This document shows positions 40,180 through 49,193 of a stretch of 64,000 bases of DNA, piece after piece. Both the position numbers and the translations under genes were made by a program. Numbering within the stretch: the stretch's first letter is position 1; the number at the start of each line of letters is the position of its first letter. The notes under the pieces were generated by a model. The model was not told the DNA's origin. It saw only the letters and a program-made list of their open reading frames with translations, and ran no database searches. Source of the stretch: Pseudomonadota bacterium (GTDB taxonomy: Bacteria > Pseudomonadota > Gammaproteobacteria > Burkholderiales > Burkholderiaceae_B); assembly GCA_023439305.1 (NCBI GenBank), contig JAEXOO010000043.1:141351-205350 (forward strand), read 5' to 3'.

Positions 40180-42585
40180 ATGTTATTTTCCGAATCGTGG
40201 TTGCGCCGCTTTGTGAATCCCAAGCTGGGTACCGAAGAACTGGGCCACCAACTCACCATGGCCGGCCTGGAGGTCGAAGATATCCAGGCGGCTGCGCCCG
40301 CTTTCGAACACGTGGTGGTCGGCCTGATCACCGCCATTGAACAACATCCCGATGCCGATCGCCTGCGCGTTTGCCAGGTGGACGACGGCTCGGGCCAACT
40401 GCTGCAGATTGTGTGCGGCGCTCCCAATGCCGCGCAAGGCATCAAGGTGCCCGTGGCACGCATTGGCGCAGAGCTGCCCGGCGGCATGAAAATCGGTCCG
40501 GTCAAGATGCGCGGCGTGCAGTCCAGCGGCATGTTGTGCTCAGGCCGCGAACTGGGCCTGTCTCAGGATCATGACGGCCTGTTGGTGCTGGATGCGCAGG
40601 CTCCCGTGGGGCAATCGCTGCGCGACTTGCTGGACCTGGACGACCAGATCATTGAATTGAAGCTGACGCCCAACCGCGCCGATTGCCTGTCCGTGCTGGG
40701 CGTGGCCCGCGAAGTGTCCGCCCTGACCGGCGAGCCGCTGACGCTGCCGTCCTACAATATCGCCGCCGTCACTATCCAGGATCGCGTGCCTGTTACGGTG
40801 CGTGATGCTGATCTATGCGGCCGATTCGGCGGCCGTGTCATTCGCGGCGTGAATGCACGCGCCCAGACGCCGGGCTGGATGAAGTCCCGTCTGGAGCGCT
40901 GCGGCCAGCGCTCGATCTCCGCTTTGGTGGACATTTCCAACTACGTCATGCTGGAATTGGGCCGTCCCACGCATGTATTCGATCTGCAGCATGTGCAATC
41001 GGGCATGGAAGTGCGCTGGGCGCGCAAGGGCGAGCAGTTGGAGCTGCTCAGCGGCCAGGTGGTCGAACTGGATACGGACGTGGGCGTGATCGCCGTGAAC
41101 GACGTGCCTCAGAGCATGGCCGGTATCATGGGCGGCGAGCAAAGCTCCGTTACCCTGGACACCACCGACGTCTACCTGGAAGCGGCGTTCTGGTGGCCCG
41201 AGGCCATCATGGGCCGCGCCCGCCGCTACAAGTTTTCGTCTGACGCCAGCCACCGCTTCGAGCGCGGCGTGGACTTTGAAACCATCCCCCAGCATCTGGA
41301 ACGCACGACGGCGCTGATTCTGGAAATCTGCGGCGGTCAGGCCGGCCCGCTGGATGACCAGATCATCGATTTGCCCCAGCGCGAGCCCGTCAAGCTGCGG
41401 CTTGAACGTTGCCGGCGGGTCCTGGGCATTGCCCTGGATCAGGCGCAGGTGGAAAGCATTTTCAGCCGACTGGGGCTGGAGTTCAGCGTAGCCGACGGCG
41501 TTTTTACCGTTACGCCGCCCAGCTTCCGTTTCGACCTGAACATTGAAGAAGACCTGATCGAGGAAGTCGCTCGCATCTACGGTTTCGAGAACATTCCCGA
41601 TATGCCGCCCGTGGCCGCCGCCCAGATGCGTGTGCAGCCTGAAGCCTTGCGGGGCCCGCATGCGCTGCGCGCGGTACTGGCCGCGCAGGACTACCAGGAA
41701 GTCATCAACTTTTCCTTTGTGGAAGAGTCCTGGGAAAAAGGCATCAACGGGCATGCCGATCCTATTCGCCTGCTCAACCCGATCGCCAGCCAGTTGGCGG
41801 TGATGCGCTCCAGCCTGATTCCCGGCTTGCTGGCCAATATCGAGCACAATGCCAATCGCCGCCAGCCGCGTGTGCGGGTGTTCGAGTTCGGCCGTGTCTT
41901 CATGCGCGACGCTTCCCAGGAAAACGGGCCTCTGGCCGTCGCCGGCATCCACCAGCCCAATCGCATCGCGGCCGCCGCCTGGGGTTCGGCAGTGTCCGAA
42001 CAGTGGGGGCAGGCGGATCGCGAGGTGGATTTCTTTGACGTCAAACGCGATCTGGAAACGCTGCTGGGCCAACGGGCTGCAGACGTTCGCTTTGAATCCC
42101 AGGCCCATCCGGCCCTGCATCCCGGGCGCAGTGCCCAGGTCGTGCTGGACGGCAAGGCCATAGGCTGGATCGGGGAAATCCATCCCCAGTGGCTGGGCAC
42201 CTTTGGCCTGAGCAAGGCGCCCGTCGTCTTCGAAGTGGATGTGGACGCGATTTCGCACGACGTCATTGTGCAGGCGTCGGATATTTCCAAGCAGCCTGTG
42301 GTGCAGCGTGACCTGGCTGTTTGGGTGGGCAATGACGTCGCCTACCAGGCCGTGATTGATACGCTCAATGGCGTGCGTCACGCTGTGCCGCAGGCATCCA
42401 TCGTCAAGGACATCCAGTTGTTCGATGTCTGGCGTGACAAGAACGATTCGGCTGAAAAGAGCCTGGCCATCCGTTTCTGGCTGCAAGACAGCGCCGCCAC
42501 TCTGGATGACGCCCGGGTCGAGCAATGCATGCAGGCCTTGCTGGAAGCCCTGGTGTCCGCGCATGGTGCGCGGGCGCGAGCATAA
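40180..42585 (+). CDS. pheT: Phenylalanine-tRNA ligase beta subunit
   Basis: An 801-residue subunit. Domains in order are the N-terminal part with a tRNA-binding EMAP/OB domain (about 40-150), the B3/B4 editing domains (with RADCLSVLGVAREVSALTGE), the B5 domain, a catalytic-like core (EPEALRGPHALRAVL-type region near 490), and the C-terminal ferredoxin-like anticodon-binding domain with DIQLFDVWRDKNDSAEKSLA. The length agrees with E. coli PheT (795). It starts at ATG 40180 and ends nine bases before ihfA. Confidence 0.98.
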   Translation: MLFSESWLRRFVNPKLGTEELGHQLTMAGLEVEDIQAAAPAFEHVVVGLITAIEQHPDADRLRVCQVDDGSGQLLQIVCGAPNAAQGIKVPVARIGAELPGGMKIGPVKMRGVQSSGMLCSGRELGLSQDHDGLLVLDAQAPVGQSLRDLLDLDDQIIELKLTPNRADCLSVLGVAREVSALTGEPLTLPSYNIAAVTIQDRVPVTVRDADLCGRFGGRVIRGVNARAQTPGWMKSRLERCGQRSISALVDISNYVMLELGRPTHVFDLQHVQSGMEVRWARKGEQLELLSGQVVELDTDVGVIAVNDVPQSMAGIMGGEQSSVTLDTTDVYLEAAFWWPEAIMGRARRYKFSSDASHRFERGVDFETIPQHLERTTALILEICGGQAGPLDDQIIDLPQREPVKLRLERCRRVLGIALDQAQVESIFSRLGLEFSVADGVFTVTPPSFRFDLNIEEDLIEEVARIYGFENIPDMPPVAAAQMRVQPEALRGPHALRAVLAAQDYQEVINFSFVEESWEKGINGHADPIRLLNPIASQLAVMRSSLIPGLLANIEHNANRRQPRVRVFEFGRVFMRDASQENGPLAVAGIHQPNRIAAAAWGSAVSEQWGQADREVDFFDVKRDLETLLGQRAADVRFESQAHPALHPGRSAQVVLDGKAIGWIGEIHPQWLGTFGLSKAPVVFEVDVDAISHDVIVQASDISKQPVVQRDLAVWVGNDVAYQAVIDTLNGVRHAVPQASIVKDIQLFDVWRDKNDSAEKSLAIRFWLQDSAATLDDARVEQCMQALLEALVSAHGARARA

Positions 42586-42594
42586 GGAGACACG

Positions 42595-42918
42595 ATGAAC
42601 GTAGAGCGTACCCTGACCAAAGCGGATCTGGCCGAGCTTCTGTTCGAGCGCGTCGGCTTGAACAAGCGCGAAGCCAAGGATATTGTGGATACTTTCTTCG
42701 CCGAGATCCGGGACTCCCTGGCCGACGGCGTGGAAGTCAAGCTGTCGGGTTTCGGCAATTTCCAGGTGCGGGACAAGCCGCCGCGTCCGGGCCGCAACCC
42801 CAAGACGGGCGAAGTGATCCCCATCTCGGCGCGTCGCGTGGTGACGTTCCATGCCAGCCAGAAGCTCAAGAGCGTGGTGGAAGGCGCCCCGGTGTCTCCC
42901 GAGGACGAGCAGGACTGA
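42595..42918 (+). CDS. ihfA: Integration host factor alpha subunit
   Basis: A 107-residue HU/IHF-family protein that bends DNA as a heterodimer with IhfB. The start is TLTKADLAELLFERVGLNKR. The DNA-contacting arm has the signature GFGNFQVRDKPPRPGRNPKTG, with the tip Pro in RPGRNP. AAGGAGAC precedes the ATG. Its place after pheT is the conserved one. The C-terminal tail (VVEGAPVSPEDEQD) is slightly acidic. Confidence 0.97.
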   Translation: MNVERTLTKADLAELLFERVGLNKREAKDIVDTFFAEIRDSLADGVEVKLSGFGNFQVRDKPPRPGRNPKTGEVIPISARRVVTFHASQKLKSVVEGAPVSPEDEQD

Positions 42919-42995
42919 TCCCTGGTACGTTTGCGTACAGTTTTGACTGACTGAACGTGTAAAATCACCCCTATTGTTGACGAGCATCAGTGGCC

Positions 42996-43400
42996 ATGAG
43001 CACGAACGAAAAGACGGCAGTCCTTCCTCCGATTCCCGCCAAGCGCTACTTCACCATCGGCGAAGTCAGTGAGCTTTGCCTGGTCAAGCCGCACGTCCTG
43101 CGCTATTGGGAGCAGGAATTCACTCAACTCAAGCCGGTCAAGCGGCGCGGCAACCGCCGGTATTACCAGCACCACGAAGTGCTGTTGATCCGTCGTATTC
43201 GCGGCTTGCTGTACGACGAAGGCTTCACCATCAGCGGGGCGCGCAATCGTCTGGGCGATGGTCCGGATGTGCCTTTTGATCAGGATGCTGCCGTGCGCCT
43301 GACTGGTCCGGAAATGCAGGCGCTGCGCGCGGATCTCGGGCAGATCCAGTCCATGCTGGACAAGGCTTTGGAAATGACTGCTCCTGACGCATCCCGTTAA
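42996..43400 (+). CDS. MerR-family transcriptional regulator
   Basis: A 134-residue protein. The MerR helix-turn-helix is at residues 17-85, with KRYFTIGEVSELCLVKPHVLRYWEQE here given in part: IGEVSELCLVKPHVLRYWE, then RRGNRRYYQHHEVLLIRRI. The effector half is short and has no metal-binding Cys set. This is the small regulator usually found after ihfA in beta- and gammaproteobacteria; its targets are unknown. The start is ATG 42996; GTG 42990 is also in frame. It shares the operon with ihfA, and a terminator follows. Confidence 0.9.
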   Translation: MSTNEKTAVLPPIPAKRYFTIGEVSELCLVKPHVLRYWEQEFTQLKPVKRRGNRRYYQHHEVLLIRRIRGLLYDEGFTISGARNRLGDGPDVPFDQDAAVRLTGPEMQALRADLGQIQSMLDKALEMTAPDASR

Positions 43401-43402
43401 GC

Positions 43403-43452
43403 GATTCTGCTTCCGCAGAATCAGGCAGGCCGGCTTTCGAGCCGGCCTTTTT
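43403..43452 (+). terminator. Tandem hairpins ending the translation operon
   Basis: The first hairpin is GATTCTGC-TTCC-GCAGAATC (43403-43422), without T run. The second is AGGCCGGCT-TTCG-AGCCGGCCT (43427-43448), a UUCG-type tetraloop followed by T's, a strong intrinsic terminator. Confidence 0.92.
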
Positions 43453-43469
43453 CATGCAAGGAATGAGTG

Positions 43470-44279
43470 ATGAACCTGCGCAGCCAGGCCTTGGAGGCGT
43501 TGTTGATCCGGGATCCCGCGGCTAAGGTGGCAGCGGTGCGAGCCATTGCACACGGACTGCCGGTGGGCGCGGATCTGTCGTTGAAAGAACCGGCGGGCAT
43601 ACCCGGGCGGCCAGCCGGGCTGCGGTTCGTCGCGCCGCAGCAGGTGCCCAAACGCTCCGTGAAGTCGCGCGAAGGGCGGGCGGCGTTGCTGCATTCTTTG
43701 GCGCATATTGAATTCAATGCGATCAATCTGGCCTTGGATGTGTTGTGGCGCTACCCCGGATTGCCCGATGGGTTCTATGCGGGTTGGCTGCAGGTGGCCG
43801 TTGAAGAAGCGCTGCATTTCGAGCTGTTGTGTCGGCATCTGGCTGGTCTGGGCGTGTGCTATGGCGACCTGCCCGTGCATGACGGCCTGTGGGAAATGGC
43901 CGAGCGTACTCGTGATGATCTGCTGGCGCGGCTGGCCTTGGTGCCGCGCACGCTGGAAGCGCGTGGACTGGATGCCTGTCCGATCGTTCGCAAGAAGTTG
44001 GCCGAAGCCGGGGACGAACAGGCTGCCGCCATCCTGGATATTATTTTGCGCGATGAAGTCGGGCATGTGGCGCTGGGGAACTACTGGTACAGGCAGGTAT
44101 GCCGGGAGCAGGGGCTGCCGGATTTCGAGACCTACGGCGACTTGGCGCTGCGTTACCGTGCTCCGCGTCTGCGCGGCCCGTTTAACCGGCCCGCCCGCCT
44201 GGAGGCGGGCTTTACGGCGGCTGAAATTGACGAGCTGGAACGCCTGGATCAGGCCTTCAGGAGCGCGCGGCCGGGGTAG
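43470..44279 (+). CDS. DUF455 ferritin-like protein
   Basis: A 269-residue, mainly helical protein of the DUF455 family. Metal ligands of a ferritin-like di-iron site are expected from HIEFNAINLALD (E and H), VEEALHFELLCRHL and DEVGHVALGNYWY, the ExxH patterns of the family. The enzymatic role is unknown; relation to tRNA-modifying MiaE-type oxygenases has been suggested from the fold only. The start is ATG 43470, with AAGGA about nine bases upstream (GTG 43467 is in frame). Its last 23 bases overlap the 3' end of the sigma/anti-sigma gene on the other strand. Confidence 0.87.
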   Translation: MNLRSQALEALLIRDPAAKVAAVRAIAHGLPVGADLSLKEPAGIPGRPAGLRFVAPQQVPKRSVKSREGRAALLHSLAHIEFNAINLALDVLWRYPGLPDGFYAGWLQVAVEEALHFELLCRHLAGLGVCYGDLPVHDGLWEMAERTRDDLLARLALVPRTLEARGLDACPIVRKKLAEAGDEQAAAILDIILRDEVGHVALGNYWYRQVCREQGLPDFETYGDLALRYRAPRLRGPFNRPARLEAGFTAAEIDELERLDQAFRSARPG

Positions 44280-45921
44280 CGTCGTTCTGAGTGGGCAGAG
44301 AGTCCAGCTGTCCGAAGCTGACGACGCTGCCTATGTAGAGTACAGGGCCTTCCGGGCTGCCGCTGTCCGAGCCGCCGTCGGCTTCCAGTGTCATCTCCAG
44401 AATTTGATCGTCCTCCAGGGTGCCGATCAGATTGGCGGGCACGGTGATGGGGCGGTTGGGGTCGATCAGGCCCAGCGAACGGATCTGGGCTGCCCGCGGC
44501 GAATGCGTCCACAACTGCACAGTCTGGCCTGCTTTGATTTCGGTACGCACCTTGGGCACCAGCAGGACATTGCCCTGCGGGTCGACGGTGACGATCCAGG
44601 CTGGCGTCGACGACTGGCCCGGCGCCTGCAGGATGGCCGCCTGACGGGGCTTCATTTCGATCAGTGTGACAGGCGGTTCCGTATTGCGATTGAGCAGCAG
44701 TGCGATGCCCAGACCCACTGCGGCCAGCACGGCCACCGCTGCGACGATCATAGGAATGGGAAGGCCCGAGCGCGGACGGGAGTGTTTATGCTCAGTTGGC
44801 TGGGGAGCGAAGTCTGATGGATCATCCACAGGGCGGCTGTGTTTCAGGGGCTTGTCCTGGCTTGCGTCGGAGCGCGTGTCGGCGACTTTGGCAGCAGGCA
44901 GAGGCGAGCTGGCGCCTGGCTGGGGGTCGGCGCGCAGCAAGGTGGGGAAGGGCGGGTTCTGGGCATCCAGCTCGTCAGGACGGGGCGCCGGCGCGGCGCT
45001 CCAGCGCGGCTCGGCGCGCTCCTTGGCGGGCGGCGCCGGGCGGGGGCTGGGGTCTGTCTGGGAGACGGGTTCGTTTTTCAGGCCCGGCTCCTGGCGGGCG
45101 GCGGCGGGCGCTGCACTGTTCTTGGCGGGTGTTGCCGGTGCTGCGCTCGGGGAGGTGGATGCGCCGCCTCGGCGGGCGGCTGGCGGCGGCAGCCCCAAGG
45201 TCTGGTGGATGTGGGCCAGACTGGTGGGGGCGGGCAGCACAGGCGACAGGCAGTCGACCAGTTCCAGCCAGGCTTTTTCCCAGCCCAGGGCCAGACGCGC
45301 GGCGTCATCGTCCTGTTGCATCAAGGCATGGGCCTGGGCCAGTTCTTGCTGGCTGAGCAGTCCGAGCGTGTACTCGCCGATCAGCAGCGCATGGCGCGGG
45401 TCAGGGGCGCTTCCGCCCTGCAGCAAAAAGCTGAGTTGTTGCAGGCCCTGCTGCACCAGTGCCCGCAATTGGGCGGGGGAGCGATTCAGACGCAGGGCCA
45501 ACTGCTCGTAGTTGCTGCCGTGCAGGTAGGCTGAAATCATGGCGCGCTGCGTTGTTCCATCCAAGGAGCCCAGGGCGGGAATGAACGTCTGGCCGGCGCG
45601 CGGCTGGATGGCGGGCAGGGCGGTCGTCGATTCTTGCGGGTTGCTGCGCTGACGCAGGCGGGCTATCAGGCGAAACCGCAGGATGCTGTAGATCCAGGCC
45701 CGCGCTTCACCCAGATCCGGGTCGTAGCCTGCCGCATTTTTCCAGAGCAGCACGAAGGTGTCGCGCAGGACTTCTTCGGCGTCGATGCGCCGGCCCAGCA
45801 CGGTTTGCCCCAGGGCCAGCATAGGCGGGGCCTCCTGGTCGTAGAGCAAATCCAGCGCCAGGGCGTCCTGGGCGGCAAGCTGGGTCAGGGAAGAAGAGTA
45901 GGAAAACGTGGAAGACGGCAT
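44257..45921 (-). CDS. Single-chain ECF sigma factor fused to an RskA-type transmembrane anti-sigma factor
   Basis: A 554-residue frame combines two functions that are normally encoded by two genes. Residues 15-92 look like sigma region 2 (VLGRRIDAEEVLRDTFVLLW, GEARAWIYSILRFRLIARLR). Residues 120-168 look like region 4 (AYLHGSNYEQLALRLNRSPA). Residues 175-245 resemble the RskA N-terminal anti-sigma domain (LLIGEYTLGLLSQQELAQA and APTSLAHIHQTLGL). A Pro/Ala-rich linker runs to about 387, a membrane segment spans 388-410 (PIPMIVAAVAVLAAVGLGIA), and 415-535 is the periplasmic RskA domain (IVTVDPQGNVLLVP, IRSLGLIDP, GPVLYIGSV). The start is ATG 45921; the frame stays open to 46074. It is divergent from kynU. 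How an active sigma part would be freed, perhaps by proteolysis, is unknown. Confidence 0.8.
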   Translation of the reverse strand: MPSSTFSYSSSLTQLAAQDALALDLLYDQEAPPMLALGQTVLGRRIDAEEVLRDTFVLLWKNAAGYDPDLGEARAWIYSILRFRLIARLRQRSNPQESTTALPAIQPRAGQTFIPALGSLDGTTQRAMISAYLHGSNYEQLALRLNRSPAQLRALVQQGLQQLSFLLQGGSAPDPRHALLIGEYTLGLLSQQELAQAHALMQQDDDAARLALGWEKAWLELVDCLSPVLPAPTSLAHIHQTLGLPPPAARRGGASTSPSAAPATPAKNSAAPAAARQEPGLKNEPVSQTDPSPRPAPPAKERAEPRWSAAPAPRPDELDAQNPPFPTLLRADPQPGASSPLPAAKVADTRSDASQDKPLKHSRPVDDPSDFAPQPTEHKHSRPRSGLPIPMIVAAVAVLAAVGLGIALLLNRNTEPPVTLIEMKPRQAAILQAPGQSSTPAWIVTVDPQGNVLLVPKVRTEIKAGQTVQLWTHSPRAAQIRSLGLIDPNRPITVPANLIGTLEDDQILEMTLEADGGSDSGSPEGPVLYIGSVVSFGQLDSLPTQNDATPAARS

Positions 45922-46119
45922 GTATATGGATTCTGCTGGATAAGGTGGCCGTGGGCCGGACACTGGCCTTCGCGACAGGTGCGGGCTGGCGTATTCGGGG
46001 CGCCGGGAGGGAAAAAGCGTCCTTCTGGGCAAGAACGTATTGTATGCTTTTCGTTTGCCGCCCGAAGGTAACAAAGTGCAGAAAGAATGCGGGCCGGATA
46101 CCCACTCAGGAGAACGAGC

Positions 46120-47358
46120 GTGATTGACTTAGAGTATTGCCGGGAGCTGGATCGCCAGGATGAATTGGCGTCATTTCGGGATGAGTTCCAGCTTAACGAA
46201 GGGCAGATCTATCTGGTTGGCAATTCCCTGGGAGCGCAGCCTCGCGCAGCGGCCCGGCGCGCTGCCGAGGTGGTCGAGCAGGAGTGGGGCCGGGACCAGG
46301 TGCGCAGCTGGAATACCGCCGGCTGGTTTGACATGCCTTTGCGGCTGGGCGACCGGATCGCACCGCTGGTGGGCGCGCAGTCCGGCGAAATCGCGGTCAC
46401 CGATTCAACTTCCATCAATCTGTTCAAGGTGCTGGCGGCGGCGCTGCAGATGCAGTCGCCCCACCCCGAGCGGCGTGTCATCCTGACTGAGCGCAGCAAT
46501 TTCCCCACCGATATCTACATCGCGCAGGGCTTGGCGCAGTGGCTGGATCAGGGGTACGAGGTTCGCCTGATCGATGATCCTGACCAGATAGAAGCGGCGC
46601 TGACGCCTGATGTGGCGGTCATGATGCTGACGCATGTGAACTACCGCACAGGTCGTCTGCTGGATATGCAGGGACTGACACGTTGCGCTCACGAAGCGGG
46701 CGTCATCGCTGTCTGGGACCTGGCCCATTCGGCGGGCGCAGTGGAAGTGGACCTGAATGCCTGCGAGGCCGACTTTGCGGTGGGCTGCACGTATAAATAC
46801 TTCAATGGCGGCCCAGGGGCGCCGGCCTTCCTGTGGGTTCCCAAGCGCCATCAAGAGGCTTTTCGCAGTCCCCTGAGCGGTTGGTGGGCGCATGCGCGGC
46901 CATTCGCGATGGAGCCGGGCTTTGAGGCCCATGCAGGCATACGCTCGGCCTTATGCGGCACCCAGCCCATGGTTTCGCTGGCCTTGGTCGAGGTCGGTGT
47001 GGATATGTTCGCGCGCGCCGGCATGGCCGCCGTACGGCGCAAGTCCTTGGCCCTGAGCGATCTGTTCATGGCCTTGGTGGAGCAGGAGTGCGGTGTGGAA
47101 CTGGCGCTGGTCAGCCCGCGTGACCACGCCTTGCGTGGGAGCCAGGTTTGCTACGCCCATCCGCACGGCTATGGGCTGATGCAGGCTTTGATCCAGCGCG
47201 GCGTGGTGGGAGATTACCGCGAACCGGATATACTTCGTTTCGGCTTTACGCCGTTGTATACCCGTTTCGAGGATGTCTGGCAGGCGGTGCGTGTTTTGCG
47301 CGATCTGCTGACCCAGCGAGATTTCGACCTCGACCCGCAGCGCGCTGCTGTAACCTGA
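46120..47358 (+). CDS. kynU: Kynureninase
   Basis: A 412-residue PLP enzyme that splits kynurenine into anthranilate and alanine in tryptophan breakdown. The PLP lysine is in FAVGCTYKYFNGGPGAPAF, preceded by the Asp of VIAVWDLAHSAGA. The N-terminal IYLVGNSLGAQPRAA and the ERSNFPTDIYIAQGL segment are typical of KynU. It starts at GTG 46120 with AGGAG seven bases upstream; an ATG at 46087 is in frame but lacks a ribosome binding site. The usual partners kynA and kynB are not here. It is divergent from the sigma/anti-sigma gene. Confidence 0.95.
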   Translation: MIDLEYCRELDRQDELASFRDEFQLNEGQIYLVGNSLGAQPRAAARRAAEVVEQEWGRDQVRSWNTAGWFDMPLRLGDRIAPLVGAQSGEIAVTDSTSINLFKVLAAALQMQSPHPERRVILTERSNFPTDIYIAQGLAQWLDQGYEVRLIDDPDQIEAALTPDVAVMMLTHVNYRTGRLLDMQGLTRCAHEAGVIAVWDLAHSAGAVEVDLNACEADFAVGCTYKYFNGGPGAPAFLWVPKRHQEAFRSPLSGWWAHARPFAMEPGFEAHAGIRSALCGTQPMVSLALVEVGVDMFARAGMAAVRRKSLALSDLFMALVEQECGVELALVSPRDHALRGSQVCYAHPHGYGLMQALIQRGVVGDYREPDILRFGFTPLYTRFEDVWQAVRVLRDLLTQRDFDLDPQRAAVT

Positions 47359-47409
47359 TATTGATCTGTCCGGCCGTCGGGCGAGGTTCCTCCGTCCGGC
47401 GCCGGCTTT

Positions 47410-49185
47410 GTGCTTGTGCCCCCACGTCCTCCTTCCCTGGATGGTGCCTCCGGTAGTTTCGGCACCCTGAAATCCCTTTTTCCTTACGTCTGGCGTTTCA
47501 AGAAGCGCGTCATGCTGGCTCTGGCCTGTCTGGTCCTGGCCAAAGTCGCCACCGTCATGATGCCGATCTACCTGAAGCAGATCGTCGACGCCCTGAGCCT
47601 GCCGGCGACGGCCTTGATGCTGCCGGTGGCGGCTTTGCTCGGGTATGGCTTTGTGCGACTGGCCTCCAGCGCTCTGGGCGAATTGCGCGACGCTTTGTTT
47701 GCGCGCGTAACGCAGGGCTCGGTGCGGCTCATTGCCAATCATGTGTTCCGGCATCTGCTGGGTCTGTCGTTGCGTTTTCATACCGAACGCCAGACCGGAG
47801 GCCTGAGTCGCGACATCGAACGCGGCACGAAAGGTATCAGCTTCCTGCTCAATTTCCTGGTCTTCAATATTTTGCCGACCTTGCTGGAAATCGCGCTGGT
47901 CTGCGGCATTCTGCTGTGGCGCTACGAGTGGGATTTTGCGCTGGTCACGCTGGGCACCATAGCCTGCTATATCGTCTTCACCCTGGTGGTGACCGAGTGG
48001 CGCATGCGTTACCGGCGCGCCATGAACGAGCTGGACAGCCGAGCCAACTCGCGGGCAATCGATGCGCTCCTCAACTATGAGACAGTCAAGTATTTCGGCA
48101 ATGAGCACTACGAAATGAGCCGCTATGACCAGAACATGGGGCAGTGGGTGGATGCCGCCGTGCGAAATCAGGTGTCTTTGAACATGCTCAATATGGGGCA
48201 GGCCGCCATCATCAGCGTAGGGGTCACGGCTCTGTTGTTCATGTCTGCGCAAGGCGTGCTGGCGGGCACCATGACGGTGGGGGACGTGGTGCTGGTCTCT
48301 GCTTTCCTGACGCAGTTGTATGCACCGCTGAACTTCTTGGGTTTTGTGTACCGGGAGATCAAGAACTCGCTGGCGGATATGGAGCGCATGTTCGCCTTGC
48401 TTCGGCGCGAGCAAGAGGTGCGCGATGCGCCTCAGGCGCGCGAGCTGGCCTGTACCCAGGCCAGCGTGCGCTTCGAGGATGTCAGTTTCGCATATGACGC
48501 GCGTCGCACTGTCATCGAGCACCTGAGCTTTGATATTCCGGCCGGCCACACGGTAGCGGTGGTGGGTTCATCGGGAGCGGGCAAGTCCACCTTGTCGCGC
48601 TTGCTGTTCCGTTTCTACGATGTCACGGCCGGGCGCATTCTGGTCAACAATGTCGATATACGCGACTGGACGCAAGAGAGCTTGCGGGGCCATATCGGCA
48701 TCGTGCCCCAGGATACTGTACTGTTCAATGACAGCATTTTGCACAATATTGCCTATGGCCGTCCCCAAGCCAGCCGCGAGGAAATCGTGGCTGCCGCCCG
48801 GGCGGCAAGTATTCATGACTTTATCTTGAGCCTGCCCGACGGCTACGATACTGTCGTGGGCGAGCGCGGACTGAAGTTGTCCGGAGGGGAAAAACAGCGT
48901 GTGGCCATTGCCCGCACACTGCTGAAGAATCCCCCCGTGCTGATCTTCGACGAAGCCACCAGCGCTCTGGATACGCGCACCGAGCGAGCCATTCAGTCGC
49001 AGTTGAGCGAGATTGCACGCGACCGCACCACCTTGATCATCGCGCATCGCTTGTCCACGATTACAGACGCGGATCGGATTCTGGTGTTGGAACAGGGCCG
49101 GATTGCCGAGCAGGGTACGCACGCCGAATTGCTGGAGCATCAGGGCCTGTATGCGCGCATGTGGCATATCCAACAAAGTCTCTAG
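47410..49185 (+). CDS. Atm1/HMT1-type ABC exporter (fused membrane and ATPase domains)
   Basis: A 591-residue ABC half-transporter that dimerises in the inner membrane. The membrane domain (about 20-320) includes LRFHTERQTGGLSRDIERGT and the NYETVKYFGNEHYE segment, which are Atm1/ABCB7 marks. The ATPase domain has Walker A GSSGAGKSTLSRLL, Q-loop VPQDTVLFNDSI, signature LSGGEKQRVAIARTLL, Walker B VLIFDEATSALD, and the H-loop IIAHRLST. Bacterial Atm1 proteins export glutathione-linked or metal-thiol compounds. It begins at GTG 47410, 51 bases after kynU. Its position just before the suf operon fits a role in thiol or iron-sulfur homeostasis, though that is inference. Confidence 0.93.
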   Translation: MLVPPRPPSLDGASGSFGTLKSLFPYVWRFKKRVMLALACLVLAKVATVMMPIYLKQIVDALSLPATALMLPVAALLGYGFVRLASSALGELRDALFARVTQGSVRLIANHVFRHLLGLSLRFHTERQTGGLSRDIERGTKGISFLLNFLVFNILPTLLEIALVCGILLWRYEWDFALVTLGTIACYIVFTLVVTEWRMRYRRAMNELDSRANSRAIDALLNYETVKYFGNEHYEMSRYDQNMGQWVDAAVRNQVSLNMLNMGQAAIISVGVTALLFMSAQGVLAGTMTVGDVVLVSAFLTQLYAPLNFLGFVYREIKNSLADMERMFALLRREQEVRDAPQARELACTQASVRFEDVSFAYDARRTVIEHLSFDIPAGHTVAVVGSSGAGKSTLSRLLFRFYDVTAGRILVNNVDIRDWTQESLRGHIGIVPQDTVLFNDSILHNIAYGRPQASREEIVAAARAASIHDFILSLPDGYDTVVGERGLKLSGGEKQRVAIARTLLKNPPVLIFDEATSALDTRTERAIQSQLSEIARDRTTLIIAHRLSTITDADRILVLEQGRIAEQGTHAELLEHQGLYARMWHIQQSL

Positions 49186-49193
49186 GGGATAAT

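Noticed and set aside
40813..42987. Very long open frame on the minus strand opposite pheT and ihfA (724 codons)
   Set aside because: It mirrors the codon structure of pheT in a GC-rich genome; its translation lacks any domain pattern, while the plus strand encodes clear PheT and IhfA.
45380..45430. Possible frameshift artefact joining separate sigma and anti-sigma genes
   Set aside because: At the joint there is no overlapping stop and start in another frame that would restore two normal genes; the frame is continuous with normal codon use. It cannot be fully excluded without reads.
46951..48549. Long minus-strand open frame (532 codons) opposite kynU and the ABC exporter
   Set aside because: It crosses two intact plus-strand genes and has no recognisable protein features.
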